Positions 49,094 through 57,990 of a stretch of DNA of 64,000 bases are shown here, one piece after another. Each line of letters starts with the position of its first letter. Within the stretch, counting starts at the first letter, position 1. Position numbers and translations under genes: made by a program. The stretch is from an uncultured Oligoflexia bacterium (GTDB taxonomy: Bacteria; Bdellovibrionota; Bacteriovoracia; Bacteriovoracales; Bacteriovoracaceae), in the NCBI GenBank assembly GCA_913058265.1, contig CAJXPQ010000008.1, forward strand, positions 1 to 64,000, given 5' to 3'. The notes under the pieces were generated by a model, which worked only from the letters and a program-made list of their open reading frames with translations, was not told the DNA's origin and ran no database searches.

Positions 49094-50314
49094 ATGGAAA
49101 AACTCATGTCTTTAGTTGGACTATTTGCAATGATAGGTGTTGCATATGGACTAAGTACATCAAGAAAAGATATCAAGTGGAAAACAATAATCACAGGTAT
49201 TGTACTTCAGCTCGTTTTTGGTTTAATTATTTTAAAGACTCCATTTGGGATGAGTATTTTTGAGGGGGCCAGAGCCGCTTTTGCTGGTGTTCTAGAATAT
49301 ACAAGTGAGGGATCAAGATTTATTTTTGGTGACCTTACCAATGTTTCAAAGTCTGGATTTATTTTTGCTTTCCTTGTTCTTCCGACAATTATTTTTATGA
49401 GTTCTTTAATGAGTGTTATGTACCATATGGGAATTATGCAAAAGATAGTAGAGTTCACAGCTAAATTAATGATGAAAGTTATGGGAACAAGTGGAGCTGA
49501 ATCTTTATCAGCAGCTGCAAATATATTTGTAGGGCAAACAGAAGCACCTCTAGTTGTTAAGCCTTTTATTGATAAGATGACTAAGTCAGAGTTAATGGCA
49601 CTTATGACAGGTGGTATGGCCACTGTTGCAGGGGGAGTTTTAGCTGCTTATGTTGGAATGGGAATAGATGCAGGTCACTTACTTGCCGCCTCTGTAATGT
49701 CTGCACCTGCAGCTCTTTTATGTGCCAAGCTTATGGTTCCAGAGACCGAACAATCACAAACTGAAGGTATTGTTAAAGTAGACCTTCCAAAAGCTCATGC
49801 AAACTTTATTGACGCTGCTGCCAGCGGTGCCGGTGAAGGTTTAACTCTTGCGCTTAATGTAGGGGCGATGCTTTTAGCATTTATAGCTTTAATTGCAATG
49901 TTAAATGGATTTCTTGGTTGGACGGGGGCCTTAGTTGGTGTTCCTCAACTCAGCTTTGAGTTTCTTATAGGATATGTATTTGCACCTTTTGCTTTTTTAA
50001 TGGGAGTTCCTTGGGATGACTGTTTACAAGTAGGTGTTCTCTTAGGAAAGAAAATTGTTGTAAACGAATTTGTAGCTTATCTTGACCTTCAGGCAGCAGT
50101 TGCAGCAGGGACATTAAGTGAAAGAGCGATAACGATAACAACGTACGCACTCTGTGGCTTTGCTAACTTTTCGTCTATAGCTATTCAATTAGGTGGTATC
50201 GGAAGTATTGCACCAGGCAGAAGACATGACCTTGCAAAACTTGGTATCAAGTCACTTATCGCAGGAACTCTTGCTTGTTTTATGACTGCTTGTATTGCAG
50301 GTCTATTAATATAA
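49094..50314 (+). CDS. nupC: NupC-type concentrative nucleoside transporter
   Basis: 406 residues with about ten membrane spans. The family signature is FVGQTEAPLVVKPFIDKMTKSELMALMTGGM (quoted region about 155-185) and GEGLTLALNVGAMLLAFIAL. It is a cation-coupled nucleoside importer in the inner membrane, matching the phosphorylases encoded just upstream on the other strand. Converges with the DUF2914 gene without a gap. Confidence 0.94.
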   Translation: MEKLMSLVGLFAMIGVAYGLSTSRKDIKWKTIITGIVLQLVFGLIILKTPFGMSIFEGARAAFAGVLEYTSEGSRFIFGDLTNVSKSGFIFAFLVLPTIIFMSSLMSVMYHMGIMQKIVEFTAKLMMKVMGTSGAESLSAAANIFVGQTEAPLVVKPFIDKMTKSELMALMTGGMATVAGGVLAAYVGMGIDAGHLLAASVMSAPAALLCAKLMVPETEQSQTEGIVKVDLPKAHANFIDAAASGAGEGLTLALNVGAMLLAFIALIAMLNGFLGWTGALVGVPQLSFEFLIGYVFAPFAFLMGVPWDDCLQVGVLLGKKIVVNEFVAYLDLQAAVAAGTLSERAITITTYALCGFANFSSIAIQLGGIGSIAPGRRHDLAKLGIKSLIAGTLACFMTACIAGLLI

Positions 50315-51409
50315 TTATTGAACTTGTTTAATCGGTTCTTGATTAGGCTTTGAAGTGACTTTAGTTACTTCAAAGCTAATTCTACCAACCTCTAAGCCTT
50401 CTTCGGTTTCCACTCGTACTTGCCATTCACCCTCAGTGTAATTTGATTTAAAGGTAAAGCCTCTAAAGCCTTCACGTCTTCCCCCAGAAATATTCAGCGG
50501 GATTCTATCTGATGTTTGTAACCCAGTATTTGTTTCTTTGAGCCAATGGAGAAAGATTTTTCCTGTATAACCACCGGGGGCAAAAATTTTAGTGAAAACA
50601 AAAATATTATCACCAGGACTTGCTTTAAAGTCTTGATCACCATTGTGCCAGAACTTCCACCTAGGCTTGTGTTCATATGTTTCATAGGAGCCATCAACTT
50701 TTACAATATTGTGGTAAATGCCAATATATTTAATACTTAATGGAATGGGGGGGAGAACCTTCATAATATAAAGTAAAGCAAAGACAACTATGACGGAGAT
50801 TTGCGGAATCAGGAATTCTTTTAAGAGCTGCTCTTTGACACCTGCTATACCTAATAGATACTTAAAAGCTATAATAGAGATAATAAGAGCTAAAGTAAGG
50901 CATGCGTAAAAAATAAAGTGACCAGTAGTGCCAAGTAGAACGGGAATAACACAAATGAGATAACTTATTAAGCAAAGCATAGTTAATGCTGTCCGAATAA
51001 TGACTCCAAGCTTTTTGAAAGTAGGTATTTCGTTTAAAAGTAATAATCCAATCATCACTAATAGAAATAAAAATGAATTTGCAAAGGAACTACTTTTGAA
51101 ATAAAAAAGAGTGAAAGCACTCAAAAGAGCACCAAGCGAGAAGTGGAAAATATCCTCTCGGTATTTCCACAATGTTTGTAACTTGAGATTTGATATTGTA
51201 TCTACCGATATATTTTTAAAGTCTAATCGTAGAATTCCCATGCACAGTAGAAGGTAGCAGCCGAGGGTAAGGATATTGCTAAAACTATCTATCTCACCAA
51301 GAGTAAAAATATCAAAAAGAAAACCAAGAATAAAGAATGAGGCTGGAACGTAATTTTCGTACTTCTGATGCTGATCTTTGAGGAGTAATTTAAACTTTTC
51401 AATATTCAT
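50315..51409 (-). CDS. DUF2914-family membrane protein
   Basis: 364 residues. About seven membrane helices in residues 20-225, then a soluble C-terminal domain resembling DUF2914: WKFWHNGDQDFKASPGDNIF, LHWLKETNT, GEWQVRVETEEGLEVGRISF. Function unknown. It is the last conserved gene before the island, and its start faces the first direct repeat. Confidence 0.75.
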   Translation of the reverse strand: MNIEKFKLLLKDQHQKYENYVPASFFILGFLFDIFTLGEIDSFSNILTLGCYLLLCMGILRLDFKNISVDTISNLKLQTLWKYREDIFHFSLGALLSAFTLFYFKSSSFANSFLFLLVMIGLLLLNEIPTFKKLGVIIRTALTMLCLISYLICVIPVLLGTTGHFIFYACLTLALIISIIAFKYLLGIAGVKEQLLKEFLIPQISVIVVFALLYIMKVLPPIPLSIKYIGIYHNIVKVDGSYETYEHKPRWKFWHNGDQDFKASPGDNIFVFTKIFAPGGYTGKIFLHWLKETNTGLQTSDRIPLNISGGRREGFRGFTFKSNYTEGEWQVRVETEEGLEVGRISFEVTKVTSKPNQEPIKQVQ

Positions 51410-51435
51410 ATAGAAATTATAGATGAATCCAACTA

Positions 51436-51516
51436 CTCAAGTAATCTTTCGGAATTAATGACCCTCGTCTTTCTATTCATCTGTATGGGGTGTAAACTAG
51501 TAAGGTGTTAAATTTA
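51436..51516. repeat. Direct repeat copy 1 (81 bp), left boundary of the island
   Basis: Aligns without gaps to 61019-61099 with 12 mismatches in 81 positions. The core GGAATTAATGACCCTCGTC plus TTTC is unchanged, as are CTCAAGTAAT, TGTAAACTAGT and TTAAATTTA. It ends 17 bases before the ATG of the first island gene. Confidence 0.92.
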
Positions 51517-51532
51517 TAAACAGTGATAAAGT

Positions 51533-52549
51533 ATGCAAAAATATCTGTTTTCTAATCGAAAACAAGAGCTTATTTATTTTTATACTCCTGTCTTTTTGAC
51601 TTGCTTGTTGTTTTTAATTCCAAATGAATCGAGTCAGTGGTTATTTCAATTACCTCTCATCTATATTGGTCTTCAAATGATTGACTCGGGACATATCTGG
51701 CCATCTTTTTTAATTGCATATTCAAGTGAGAGGGCGAAGATCATACTTAGACTATTACCAGTAATTGTTCTAGTCATATACCTCCTTATTGGATTCTATT
51801 TCGATAAGTTTGGAATATATAGACTTCATGCTTATCTTGCAGCCTTTCACTTCATTAGACAACAATACGGAATATTAAAACTATCGTCGAACTTAAATCC
51901 ATCAAGAAGCTCTTGGATTAATAAAACAGAATTTTATAGTATCTATGCAATCACTATATCATCTCTAATTGGAAGAATGTCCAATGAAGGCGTTTGGATG
52001 AGAGATGCAGATTTAATACAGATACCTGAACTTTACTTTCATCCGGCAATGACCATTTTTTTCTTCACTGTTTTACTTTATAGTTCATTAGTATTGTATT
52101 CGTATTTTAAATATCAAGAATTTTTCTTAAGTCGTTTTCTTATTTACACGTCTGCGATTTTTGCGTGGGGAGTTATTGGTTTTACTAAATTGCCGATAAT
52201 CGCTTTGTTCCCATTATTTCATGACTTACCCTATTTGGGACTTATCTATAGATACCCAAATCCATGGCTTAAAAGAGTTAAAACTTATCTAAGTAAAATT
52301 AGATTCAGTACTGTGAATAGCTCATTCTTGGTTCTAGTTGTTATTACGATATTTATTGGATCCATTGTTGAGTTCAGTTTATATCGTTATCTCGATTTAC
52401 ATGTCGATGAGGATTTAAGTAACAGTTTGAAGGTTCTCCTTTGTTCAATTGCTTTTCTACCAACTACAACTCACTACCTTATTGATGGTTTTATCTGGAG
52501 AAAGGATATAATGCCAAACTCTATTTTAAATAACTCTGATAAATCTTAG
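51533..52549 (+). CDS. Polytopic membrane protein, island gene A
   Basis: 338 residues with about eight membrane spans. Marker segments are DSGHIWPSFLIAY, YLAAFHFIRQQYGILKLSS, FPLFHDLPYLGLIYRYPNP and TTHYLIDGFIWRKD, with histidines conserved in a paralogue at 60081-61004. No enzyme or transporter family recognised; the clustered membrane histidines could bind metal or substrate. Starts 17 bases after repeat copy 1. Its 3' end overlaps the convergent glycosyltransferase gene by 29 bases. Confidence 0.75.
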   Translation: MQKYLFSNRKQELIYFYTPVFLTCLLFLIPNESSQWLFQLPLIYIGLQMIDSGHIWPSFLIAYSSERAKIILRLLPVIVLVIYLLIGFYFDKFGIYRLHAYLAAFHFIRQQYGILKLSSNLNPSRSSWINKTEFYSIYAITISSLIGRMSNEGVWMRDADLIQIPELYFHPAMTIFFFTVLLYSSLVLYSYFKYQEFFLSRFLIYTSAIFAWGVIGFTKLPIIALFPLFHDLPYLGLIYRYPNPWLKRVKTYLSKIRFSTVNSSFLVLVVITIFIGSIVEFSLYRYLDLHVDEDLSNSLKVLLCSIAFLPTTTHYLIDGFIWRKDIMPNSILNNSDKS

Positions 52550-53633
52550 AGTATAGATCTGGTGCGACGTCCGGATGAAATGGGAAGAACTTTATGGCTT
52601 TACCAAGATATGCTTTGAATAAAGGAGAGATAACTCCGAAAAGAATTGGTTCATTTAAAAGTAACTCATCAAAAGACTTCTTAAAGCGATAAGCCGAGAA
52701 ATAATCTTTAGCCTGCATTTGTATTTCTTGGTTCGTTTTATTTGCTATTGGTTGTAGTGAAATGAGTTTCTTTAGGAGTAACTCTTTATCTGGAAAAGGA
52801 ATATTATTATAAACCTTTATTGGAATAATAGAAACTTCTTTGAAATTGAAGTAATTCGCATGGCCACCCCAGTCTGAAATGATAATACGATGACCAGCAA
52901 GAAGAGATTGCGCTAAACTATATCCATAGTCTTCATCGTGATAAGTACTTAATGAAATACTTGTATTACAAATTGAAATGATTTTTCTTAGATCAGCTTG
53001 ATTCAAAGAACCATGATACTTTATATTTGAACAACGTTTTATTATTTCTAAGCATTTTTCCTTGTAATTAATAGCTTCGATACCGTGAAGATGATAGCCA
53101 CGTTTGTGAAAATCCCCTGCTAAATGTAGAGTTAAGTCTTTTCTAAAATTTAAGGATAAAACTTCAAATACTTGAAGTAGTTCTAATATATTCTTTTGTT
53201 GTGTGATCCGACCGGAGTATAACAGATTGGTGGATGGAGGGGAAAGAGGGAAAACTTCAAGTAATGGAAATGGAATTTCATAAATTAATTCTTTATTGAA
53301 GAATAAACAGGCTTGTTGATATTGTCTTCTAGATGCAACCCAAATTTTTACTTTACGCTTTTCTAATATTTTAGGTAGTTTGAGCCACCTTTCAACTTCT
53401 ATTGTGAGGTTACCAAAAATAGGAAGTATCAGCTCTATATCACTGTTTAACTGAGGGAGAAGATCTTCCCACTTTAGTTGATCCGCCAGCAGTATTAACT
53501 GTTCAAACTGATTGGCTTCTTTAATCGTTGATACTCGTTTGATCTCTGGAAGTGACACCACTATATTATCAATAATTAGTTGAGCTGAATTCCAAAAATG
53601 TGGCTCTTTAGAAATAAATACTGCTTGTTTCAT
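52521..53633 (-). CDS. Glycosyltransferase (GT4-like)
   Basis: 370 residues. GT-B fold features: LLYSGRITQQKNILELLQVF (start of the nucleotide-sugar domain), LTLHLAGDFHKRG, IKYHGSLNQADLRKIISICN, and the STYHDEDYGYSLAQSLLAG acceptor/donor motif. No signal peptide, so cytoplasmic. Last gene of the six-gene minus operon, overlapping the ATP-grasp-like gene by 4 bases. The acceptor may be the modified peptide or scaffold (inference). Confidence 0.83.
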   Translation of the reverse strand: MKQAVFISKEPHFWNSAQLIIDNIVVSLPEIKRVSTIKEANQFEQLILLADQLKWEDLLPQLNSDIELILPIFGNLTIEVERWLKLPKILEKRKVKIWVASRRQYQQACLFFNKELIYEIPFPLLEVFPLSPPSTNLLYSGRITQQKNILELLQVFEVLSLNFRKDLTLHLAGDFHKRGYHLHGIEAINYKEKCLEIIKRCSNIKYHGSLNQADLRKIISICNTSISLSTYHDEDYGYSLAQSLLAGHRIIISDWGGHANYFNFKEVSIIPIKVYNNIPFPDKELLLKKLISLQPIANKTNQEIQMQAKDYFSAYRFKKSFDELLLNEPILFGVISPLFKAYLGKAIKFFPFHPDVAPDLYSKIYQSYLK

Positions 53634-54634
53634 GATATCGCCAATAGATATTTTGTTTTTTTTATTTCCAAGATATTGTTACCACACAAAAAGATTAATT
53701 GAGATGAGCCGTTTTTAGGAGACATATAGATAGTTCCTGTTTTAGCTTTCCGATTATATTTAAGTGATCTAGGTACATTCTTATTAGTCAAAATGAGTTC
53801 ACCAACACCATTCATAGGTAAAAAAGATTTTAATTGATTCAGTAATTCTCCCATATTCCTTCTGTAGTTTATATCAGAGCAAAAGTATAATTCCTCTTTA
53901 TCATAAATGAAAGAATCTATACTGAGATTTTGTTTTAATGGCAACGTTTCAAGATATTGTATCAATATGTTAGTTTTAGTTCTAAGAGTCTCTATACTTT
54001 TATACTTATGTAGGTATTTAAAAAAATCTTTCTGTTGTTGAAAAACAACTCCTCCTAGGTACGCACCATCTTTTGAGGTTGAACATAAATAATATTCGCC
54101 GGTTTTTGTCTCAGAATTGTAATAGAAGCTGACATCAATTATCTTTTTATAATAAGGCTCTACAATTATAGGGTAGTGTAAGGGATTGTTTAAGTGGGCG
54201 CGTCCAGAATTAATACCAGACATAAGGTATGGAGATTTAAAAAAAAAATGATTTTTAGGTGTAAGTTCAGAAAATTGTTCTTTATTGTTGATGAATTCAT
54301 AGCTCGAAGGCGCCAGGCAGAGTTTTTCTAATATCTCCAGCATTTTTATTTTAGAGTTTAGTTGCTTTTCCAACTCAATATCCTTGAGAGAACCATACCA
54401 ATTTTCAATATTTATAGCTCCCTCTGTTATGGTATTTGTAATTAAACCTAGATCATTTAAGTATTCTATATACTCAGATGAATATTCTATGTCGGTTATT
54501 AAGAAGTCTTGATTATATTGTTTATAGAAAAAAAAGAGACATTCCAAATCAGACTTCACTTCTAACTGAAAAGAACTTTCATCTTTAAATAATTCTATCT
54601 CATAATCTAAGTTTACTTTCCAGTACCTTTTCAT
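53630..54634 (-). CDS. ATP-grasp-like ligase
   Basis: 334 residues. The central part reads as ATP-grasp: HFFFKSPYLMSGINSGR (nucleotide-binding strand and Gly loop), IIVEPYYKKIIDVSFYY (adenine pocket strand with Glu) and FCSDINYRRNMGELL (metal-binding Asp/Asn/Arg, equivalent to the ExNxR motif). ATP-grasp enzymes join a carboxylate to an amine through an acyl phosphate. In this operon the obvious role is adding an amino acid or amine to the small peptide. Overlaps both neighbours by 4 bases. Family call is by motif only. Confidence 0.6.
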   Translation of the reverse strand: MKRYWKVNLDYEIELFKDESSFQLEVKSDLECLFFFYKQYNQDFLITDIEYSSEYIEYLNDLGLITNTITEGAINIENWYGSLKDIELEKQLNSKIKMLEILEKLCLAPSSYEFINNKEQFSELTPKNHFFFKSPYLMSGINSGRAHLNNPLHYPIIVEPYYKKIIDVSFYYNSETKTGEYYLCSTSKDGAYLGGVVFQQQKDFFKYLHKYKSIETLRTKTNILIQYLETLPLKQNLSIDSFIYDKEELYFCSDINYRRNMGELLNQLKSFLPMNGVGELILTNKNVPRSLKYNRKAKTGTIYMSPKNGSSQLIFLCGNNILEIKKTKYLLAIS

Positions 54635-56277
54635 TCTTGGGATTTCGTTATTAAGAAATTTTCGACATATATGTACTTAATGCAACTTTTATTAAAAAAT
54701 TTGAGGAGATCATCTAGGTCATCTACAATGGGACAACCCATTATATTTAAGCTTGTATTTAAAAGTATCGGATAACTCGATATTTTTTCAAACTCTTTTA
54801 TCAAATTATAAAAAATAGGTTGTTTGATTTTATCGACAGTTTGTAGCCGACAAGTTTTATCTATGTGAGAGATATCTTCTAAGCTTTTACTTTCTTTTAA
54901 TAATGCAATCTTATTCATAAAAGGGGACTCAAATCCTTTCGTAACATCAAAGTAACTCTGTACTTTTTCTTTTAATATACTCGCTCCATATGGACGAAAG
55001 GCCTCGCGAAATTTTACTTTCTCATTCAAATATTTTTTTTGTTTAGACAGATGAGGAGCTGCCAGTAAACTCCTATTGCCTAGAGCTCTAGGTCCTATTT
55101 CGCTGCGTCCTTGGACCCAAGCTATTATTTCTCCGTCATTTAGCAATTGTGCAATTTGAACTAGATTCGTTTCCTCTATTTTTTCTTTACTAAATACTTT
55201 GCGGATATCTGATATTTTGAAGTCTCTCCCCAGAAATGGGCTTGCTGCTAGACACTCTTTGACGTCACTTAGTGAGTGCTCTTGAATTGCCAAACTAGTT
55301 GCACAACCAATACTAATACCAAAATCTCCAGGATTGGGAGGGTTCCAAAGAGTATATTTTTCTCCAAGTTTAGTATTAAGGATACAGTTCAAGGCCACTC
55401 CTCCTGTGAAAATAAGCTTATCACTGCTGCTAATATATTTTTTAAGCAGTACTGTAATTTTTCTCTCTAATCTTACTTGAACTTCTAGAGCGACATCTGC
55501 CAAATGGTCACGATCTTCTTGCTTTAAGTTGTTGAACTTAACTTGACCTAGGCTTTTGTTTGGAGCGAGATTGATAAGGTGATTGTTTAGTTCAAAATCC
55601 GTCATTTCAGTGTGGTAAGGCTTTTTTCCAAACGTACTGAGACCCATTACCTTGCCTGAGTTTTGCCAATCTCCAAAAATATAGTTTGCAGCGTTCATAT
55701 ACAGACTCCCAATTCCTTCATTTAGGGGGTACTCAAGTCCATTCTTAACTATCACAGCATGTTTAGAGGACTCTTTATATATGAGTTCAAGTTCACCTGT
55801 GTAGTGATAGAGGGATAGAGTTTCGTTTTCATTGTCAGGTATATTGTGAAGTTTTTCTGTTAGATCGACTCCTTTACTACCAACGCCATCACAAACTAAA
55901 ATATAACAATCTTGAAAAGGAGATTGTCCAATTGCAGACATACAGTGAGCATAGTGGTGTGAAGGGTAATGCATCTCTGAGTTCTCTAGGCATGAAAGAC
56001 TCTTCATAAATTTAAGTGCAGAGTAGGCATAGCTCTTTTTTTCAAAACTTACTGGATGATTTGTACAAGAATTTGTGGCGAATCTTTTGTTAGGGAGTTT
56101 AATCAAATTTTTATTTTTTAGAATTAGCCACTTAGCACTGGTTGCTGGAAAGCCTCCGATATTTTTATTTCTAGATAATCTTTCTTCAAGAAGTGTGTAA
56201 GTCTCTTTTTTTTCCATATCCATTGATGTTAGATTTGAGTGGCTTATGCCGGTCTTAATTCCAATATATTTTTTCAA
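54631..56277 (-). CDS. NodU/CmcH-family O-carbamoyltransferase
   Basis: 548 residues, the usual size. Contains the catalytic YPSHHYAHCMSA (HxxxH), VCDGVGSKG, TGGVALNCILNTKL, and the C-terminal YrdC-like/ATP segment VQGRSEIGPRALGNRSLLA and FRPYGASIL, with PILLNTSLNIMG. These enzymes move a carbamoyl group from carbamoyl phosphate to a hydroxyl via carbamoyl-AMP. The target is likely a hydroxyl on the cluster's product. Overlaps neighbours by 4 bases each. Confidence 0.93.
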   Translation of the reverse strand: MKKYIGIKTGISHSNLTSMDMEKKETYTLLEERLSRNKNIGGFPATSAKWLILKNKNLIKLPNKRFATNSCTNHPVSFEKKSYAYSALKFMKSLSCLENSEMHYPSHHYAHCMSAIGQSPFQDCYILVCDGVGSKGVDLTEKLHNIPDNENETLSLYHYTGELELIYKESSKHAVIVKNGLEYPLNEGIGSLYMNAANYIFGDWQNSGKVMGLSTFGKKPYHTEMTDFELNNHLINLAPNKSLGQVKFNNLKQEDRDHLADVALEVQVRLERKITVLLKKYISSSDKLIFTGGVALNCILNTKLGEKYTLWNPPNPGDFGISIGCATSLAIQEHSLSDVKECLAASPFLGRDFKISDIRKVFSKEKIEETNLVQIAQLLNDGEIIAWVQGRSEIGPRALGNRSLLAAPHLSKQKKYLNEKVKFREAFRPYGASILKEKVQSYFDVTKGFESPFMNKIALLKESKSLEDISHIDKTCRLQTVDKIKQPIFYNLIKEFEKISSYPILLNTSLNIMGCPIVDDLDDLLKFFNKSCIKYIYVENFLITKSQE

Positions 56278-57500
56278 GGATAAACCTCTTCTTTGAAAAT
56301 TTCTTTAAAATATTGATTTAATAGCAAGGCTGATTTCTCTAGGTCTAGTTGATCGTAGTCTGGAGCTGTAATCCTTATAATCGTAGGTGTTGTACCATCC
56401 TCATACTTAATGAGATTTCCATGGGTTAAAAAGTCAAAGCCAAAGCTGTCACAATATTTTGCATTGAGATTGTGTAGAGAGTTTAGCTTCAAGAAAAGAT
56501 TTTTATTAGCTTGAGCTTTATATTGATAATGAACGAAAAAAAAGAGCTTGTGAGGTACAGTCTTTATTGTGATATATTCGTTTTCAATTTTAAGTAATGA
56601 TATTAATGTGTCGCAGTTTCTTTGTATTCGAGTAACTCGTTCAAGGTTGGCTTCGTTGATTTTATCATCACCTAAGAATGGATAAAAATTATCGATATTA
56701 AATCCAGCTCCTAAAATACCAGCTGTTTCATGTACTAGATTGGTAAGAAGGTCTAGGTCGGTATTTTTCTTTATAATGAGATCTTTATTTAAACCATGAA
56801 GGTTTGTGGGATTTATTATAGAGATTGAGCCCAGGTTACCGCAATCCGTCCCCAAGCTATCTAGTTTTAAATGGCTTCTTGAAAGAAATACGGTTTTATT
56901 TAATTTACTGCACTTACTGAATAAGTCTCTTAAGGTGACTCCTGTTAATGGATAGCAAGTTGTATCCACAATAATGCAATCGAAGACCTCCGTTTCAATG
57001 AGTTCAAAGTTATTCGACTTTGAGCTGTCGATGAAAAGGATTGATAAAGTTGGTAATTCTTTGCTCTGGTGACCTACACTCGACTTAAGTAGCTTTATTG
57101 TTTCATAGTACCATACGGAACTTTTTTTATGCAGCTCGAGACTGAAGTGGTTCTTAAGAGTCAAGAGGATACTTGCATTTGCTCCTTGACCACTATTGGT
57201 AAAAAGAAAAGATGAATTTTTTATTTGTTTAGTTTTATAATAATAATCGAGTCCTTGCTTGGGGTAGACTCCTTCTCTTTGGTAATTAAAACTTGCTTGC
57301 AAGTTCTCTGTTTTATAGAGCTTTCCTTTTTGATTTGTTACACTGGGAGCATTTTCAATATGAAATGCCTTAATATTTCGACCAATAGTTGACTTATAGT
57401 TTTGAATATCGAGATAGTTCTCAAACATTGGGAGAGTTGGGATTTTGATGTATTTTGAGAGAAGTGAGAGTTCGTGTTGTTTTATCTGGAGAAATGACAT
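56274..57500 (-). CDS. PLP-dependent fold-type-I enzyme (Cys/Met or class V-like)
   Basis: 408 residues. FTNSGQGANASILLTL matches the loop that holds PLP phosphate, CIIVDTTCYPLTG is the Asp-bearing strand, and LSRSHLKLDSLGTDCGNLGS is where the Schiff-base lysine belongs. TPTIIRITAP resembles the C-terminal carboxylate-binding Arg. The exact subfamily (aminotransferase, gamma-synthase or desulfurase) is unclear, and the sequence is divergent. Two bases after the PqqD-like gene. Confidence 0.7.
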   Translation of the reverse strand: MSFLQIKQHELSLLSKYIKIPTLPMFENYLDIQNYKSTIGRNIKAFHIENAPSVTNQKGKLYKTENLQASFNYQREGVYPKQGLDYYYKTKQIKNSSFLFTNSGQGANASILLTLKNHFSLELHKKSSVWYYETIKLLKSSVGHQSKELPTLSILFIDSSKSNNFELIETEVFDCIIVDTTCYPLTGVTLRDLFSKCSKLNKTVFLSRSHLKLDSLGTDCGNLGSISIINPTNLHGLNKDLIIKKNTDLDLLTNLVHETAGILGAGFNIDNFYPFLGDDKINEANLERVTRIQRNCDTLISLLKIENEYITIKTVPHKLFFFVHYQYKAQANKNLFLKLNSLHNLNAKYCDSFGFDFLTHGNLIKYEDGTTPTIIRITAPDYDQLDLEKSALLLNQYFKEIFKEEVYP

Positions 57501-57502
57501 GC

Positions 57503-57760
57503 TTAAGGGTCTTTAGTAATAATTTTAATATCAACTAAAGCTTCAAGCATTTCTTGTACTTTTTCTTGTGGTATCTCTTTTCCTGTTGAATCATTGAGTT
57601 TTTCTAATATTTCATTGGTGGATAGGTTTTTGGGTTCCATCTCAATAATCATAGAAACAAGTCCGTCTACTTTATAAACCATATCATCCTCATATGATAC
57701 GGTATTTATAGTCGATCCCTTCTTTGCCCAAATTATTGATGAATTTAGGGAAAACTTCAC
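57503..57760 (-). CDS. PqqD-like protein, candidate RiPP recognition element
   Basis: 85 residues. The pattern matches the PqqD winged-helix fold: a beta strand pair (INTVSYEDDMVYKVDGLVSM), then STNEILEKLNDSTGKEIPQE and VQEMLEALVDIKIITK. PqqD-type domains bind the leader of a precursor peptide. GTG start, directly abutting the TAG stop of the 42-residue peptide gene upstream, so tightly coupled. Confidence 0.82.
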   Translation of the reverse strand: MKFSLNSSIIWAKKGSTINTVSYEDDMVYKVDGLVSMIIEMEPKNLSTNEILEKLNDSTGKEIPQEKVQEMLEALVDIKIITKDP

Positions 57761-57889
57761 CTAAGATCTCGCAGCTGCAGATAATTCAATCTCGAGGCTA
57801 TCATCATCTAGTAGGTCTGGTAGTTCTATAGCTTGAATAGTGCCAAACTCACCAAAGTCATATAGTTCTTTGTATATAGTCTCTGCCAT
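57761..57889 (-). CDS. 42-residue acidic peptide, candidate RiPP precursor or carrier
   Basis: Encodes 42 residues beginning MAETIYKELYDFGEF and ending EIELSAAARS. It is strongly acidic (11 Asp/Glu against one Lys and one Arg), with LPDLLDDDSLEIEL before the short tail. GGGGA lies 7 bases before the ATG, and a TTGTTT-17-TATAAT promoter lies farther upstream. Its TAG stop touches the GTG of the PqqD-like gene. The arrangement is that of a precursor peptide with its recognition protein; alternatively it may act as a LysW-type carrier. Modified residues are unknown; Ser37, Ser42 and the C-terminus are candidates. Confidence 0.72.
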   Translation of the reverse strand: MAETIYKELYDFGEFGTIQAIELPDLLDDDSLEIELSAAARS

Positions 57890-57925
57890 TTTACATTCCC
57901 CAAAATTTTACATAATTCAGTATAA

Positions 57926-57954
57926 ATTATACCATGTAGAGGCTTATCAAACAA
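57926..57954 (-). promoter_or_regulatory. Putative promoter of the peptide-modification operon
   Basis: On the minus strand TTGTTT (57949-57954) and a perfect TATAAT (57926-57931) are separated by 17 bases. This gives a leader of about 30 bases before the precursor ATG at 57889. It lies in the 101-base divergent gap facing the decarboxylase gene. Confidence 0.6.
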
Positions 57955-57990
57955 TGCTTTTACTTATTGCAGAAAAGAAAACGGTAGTCT

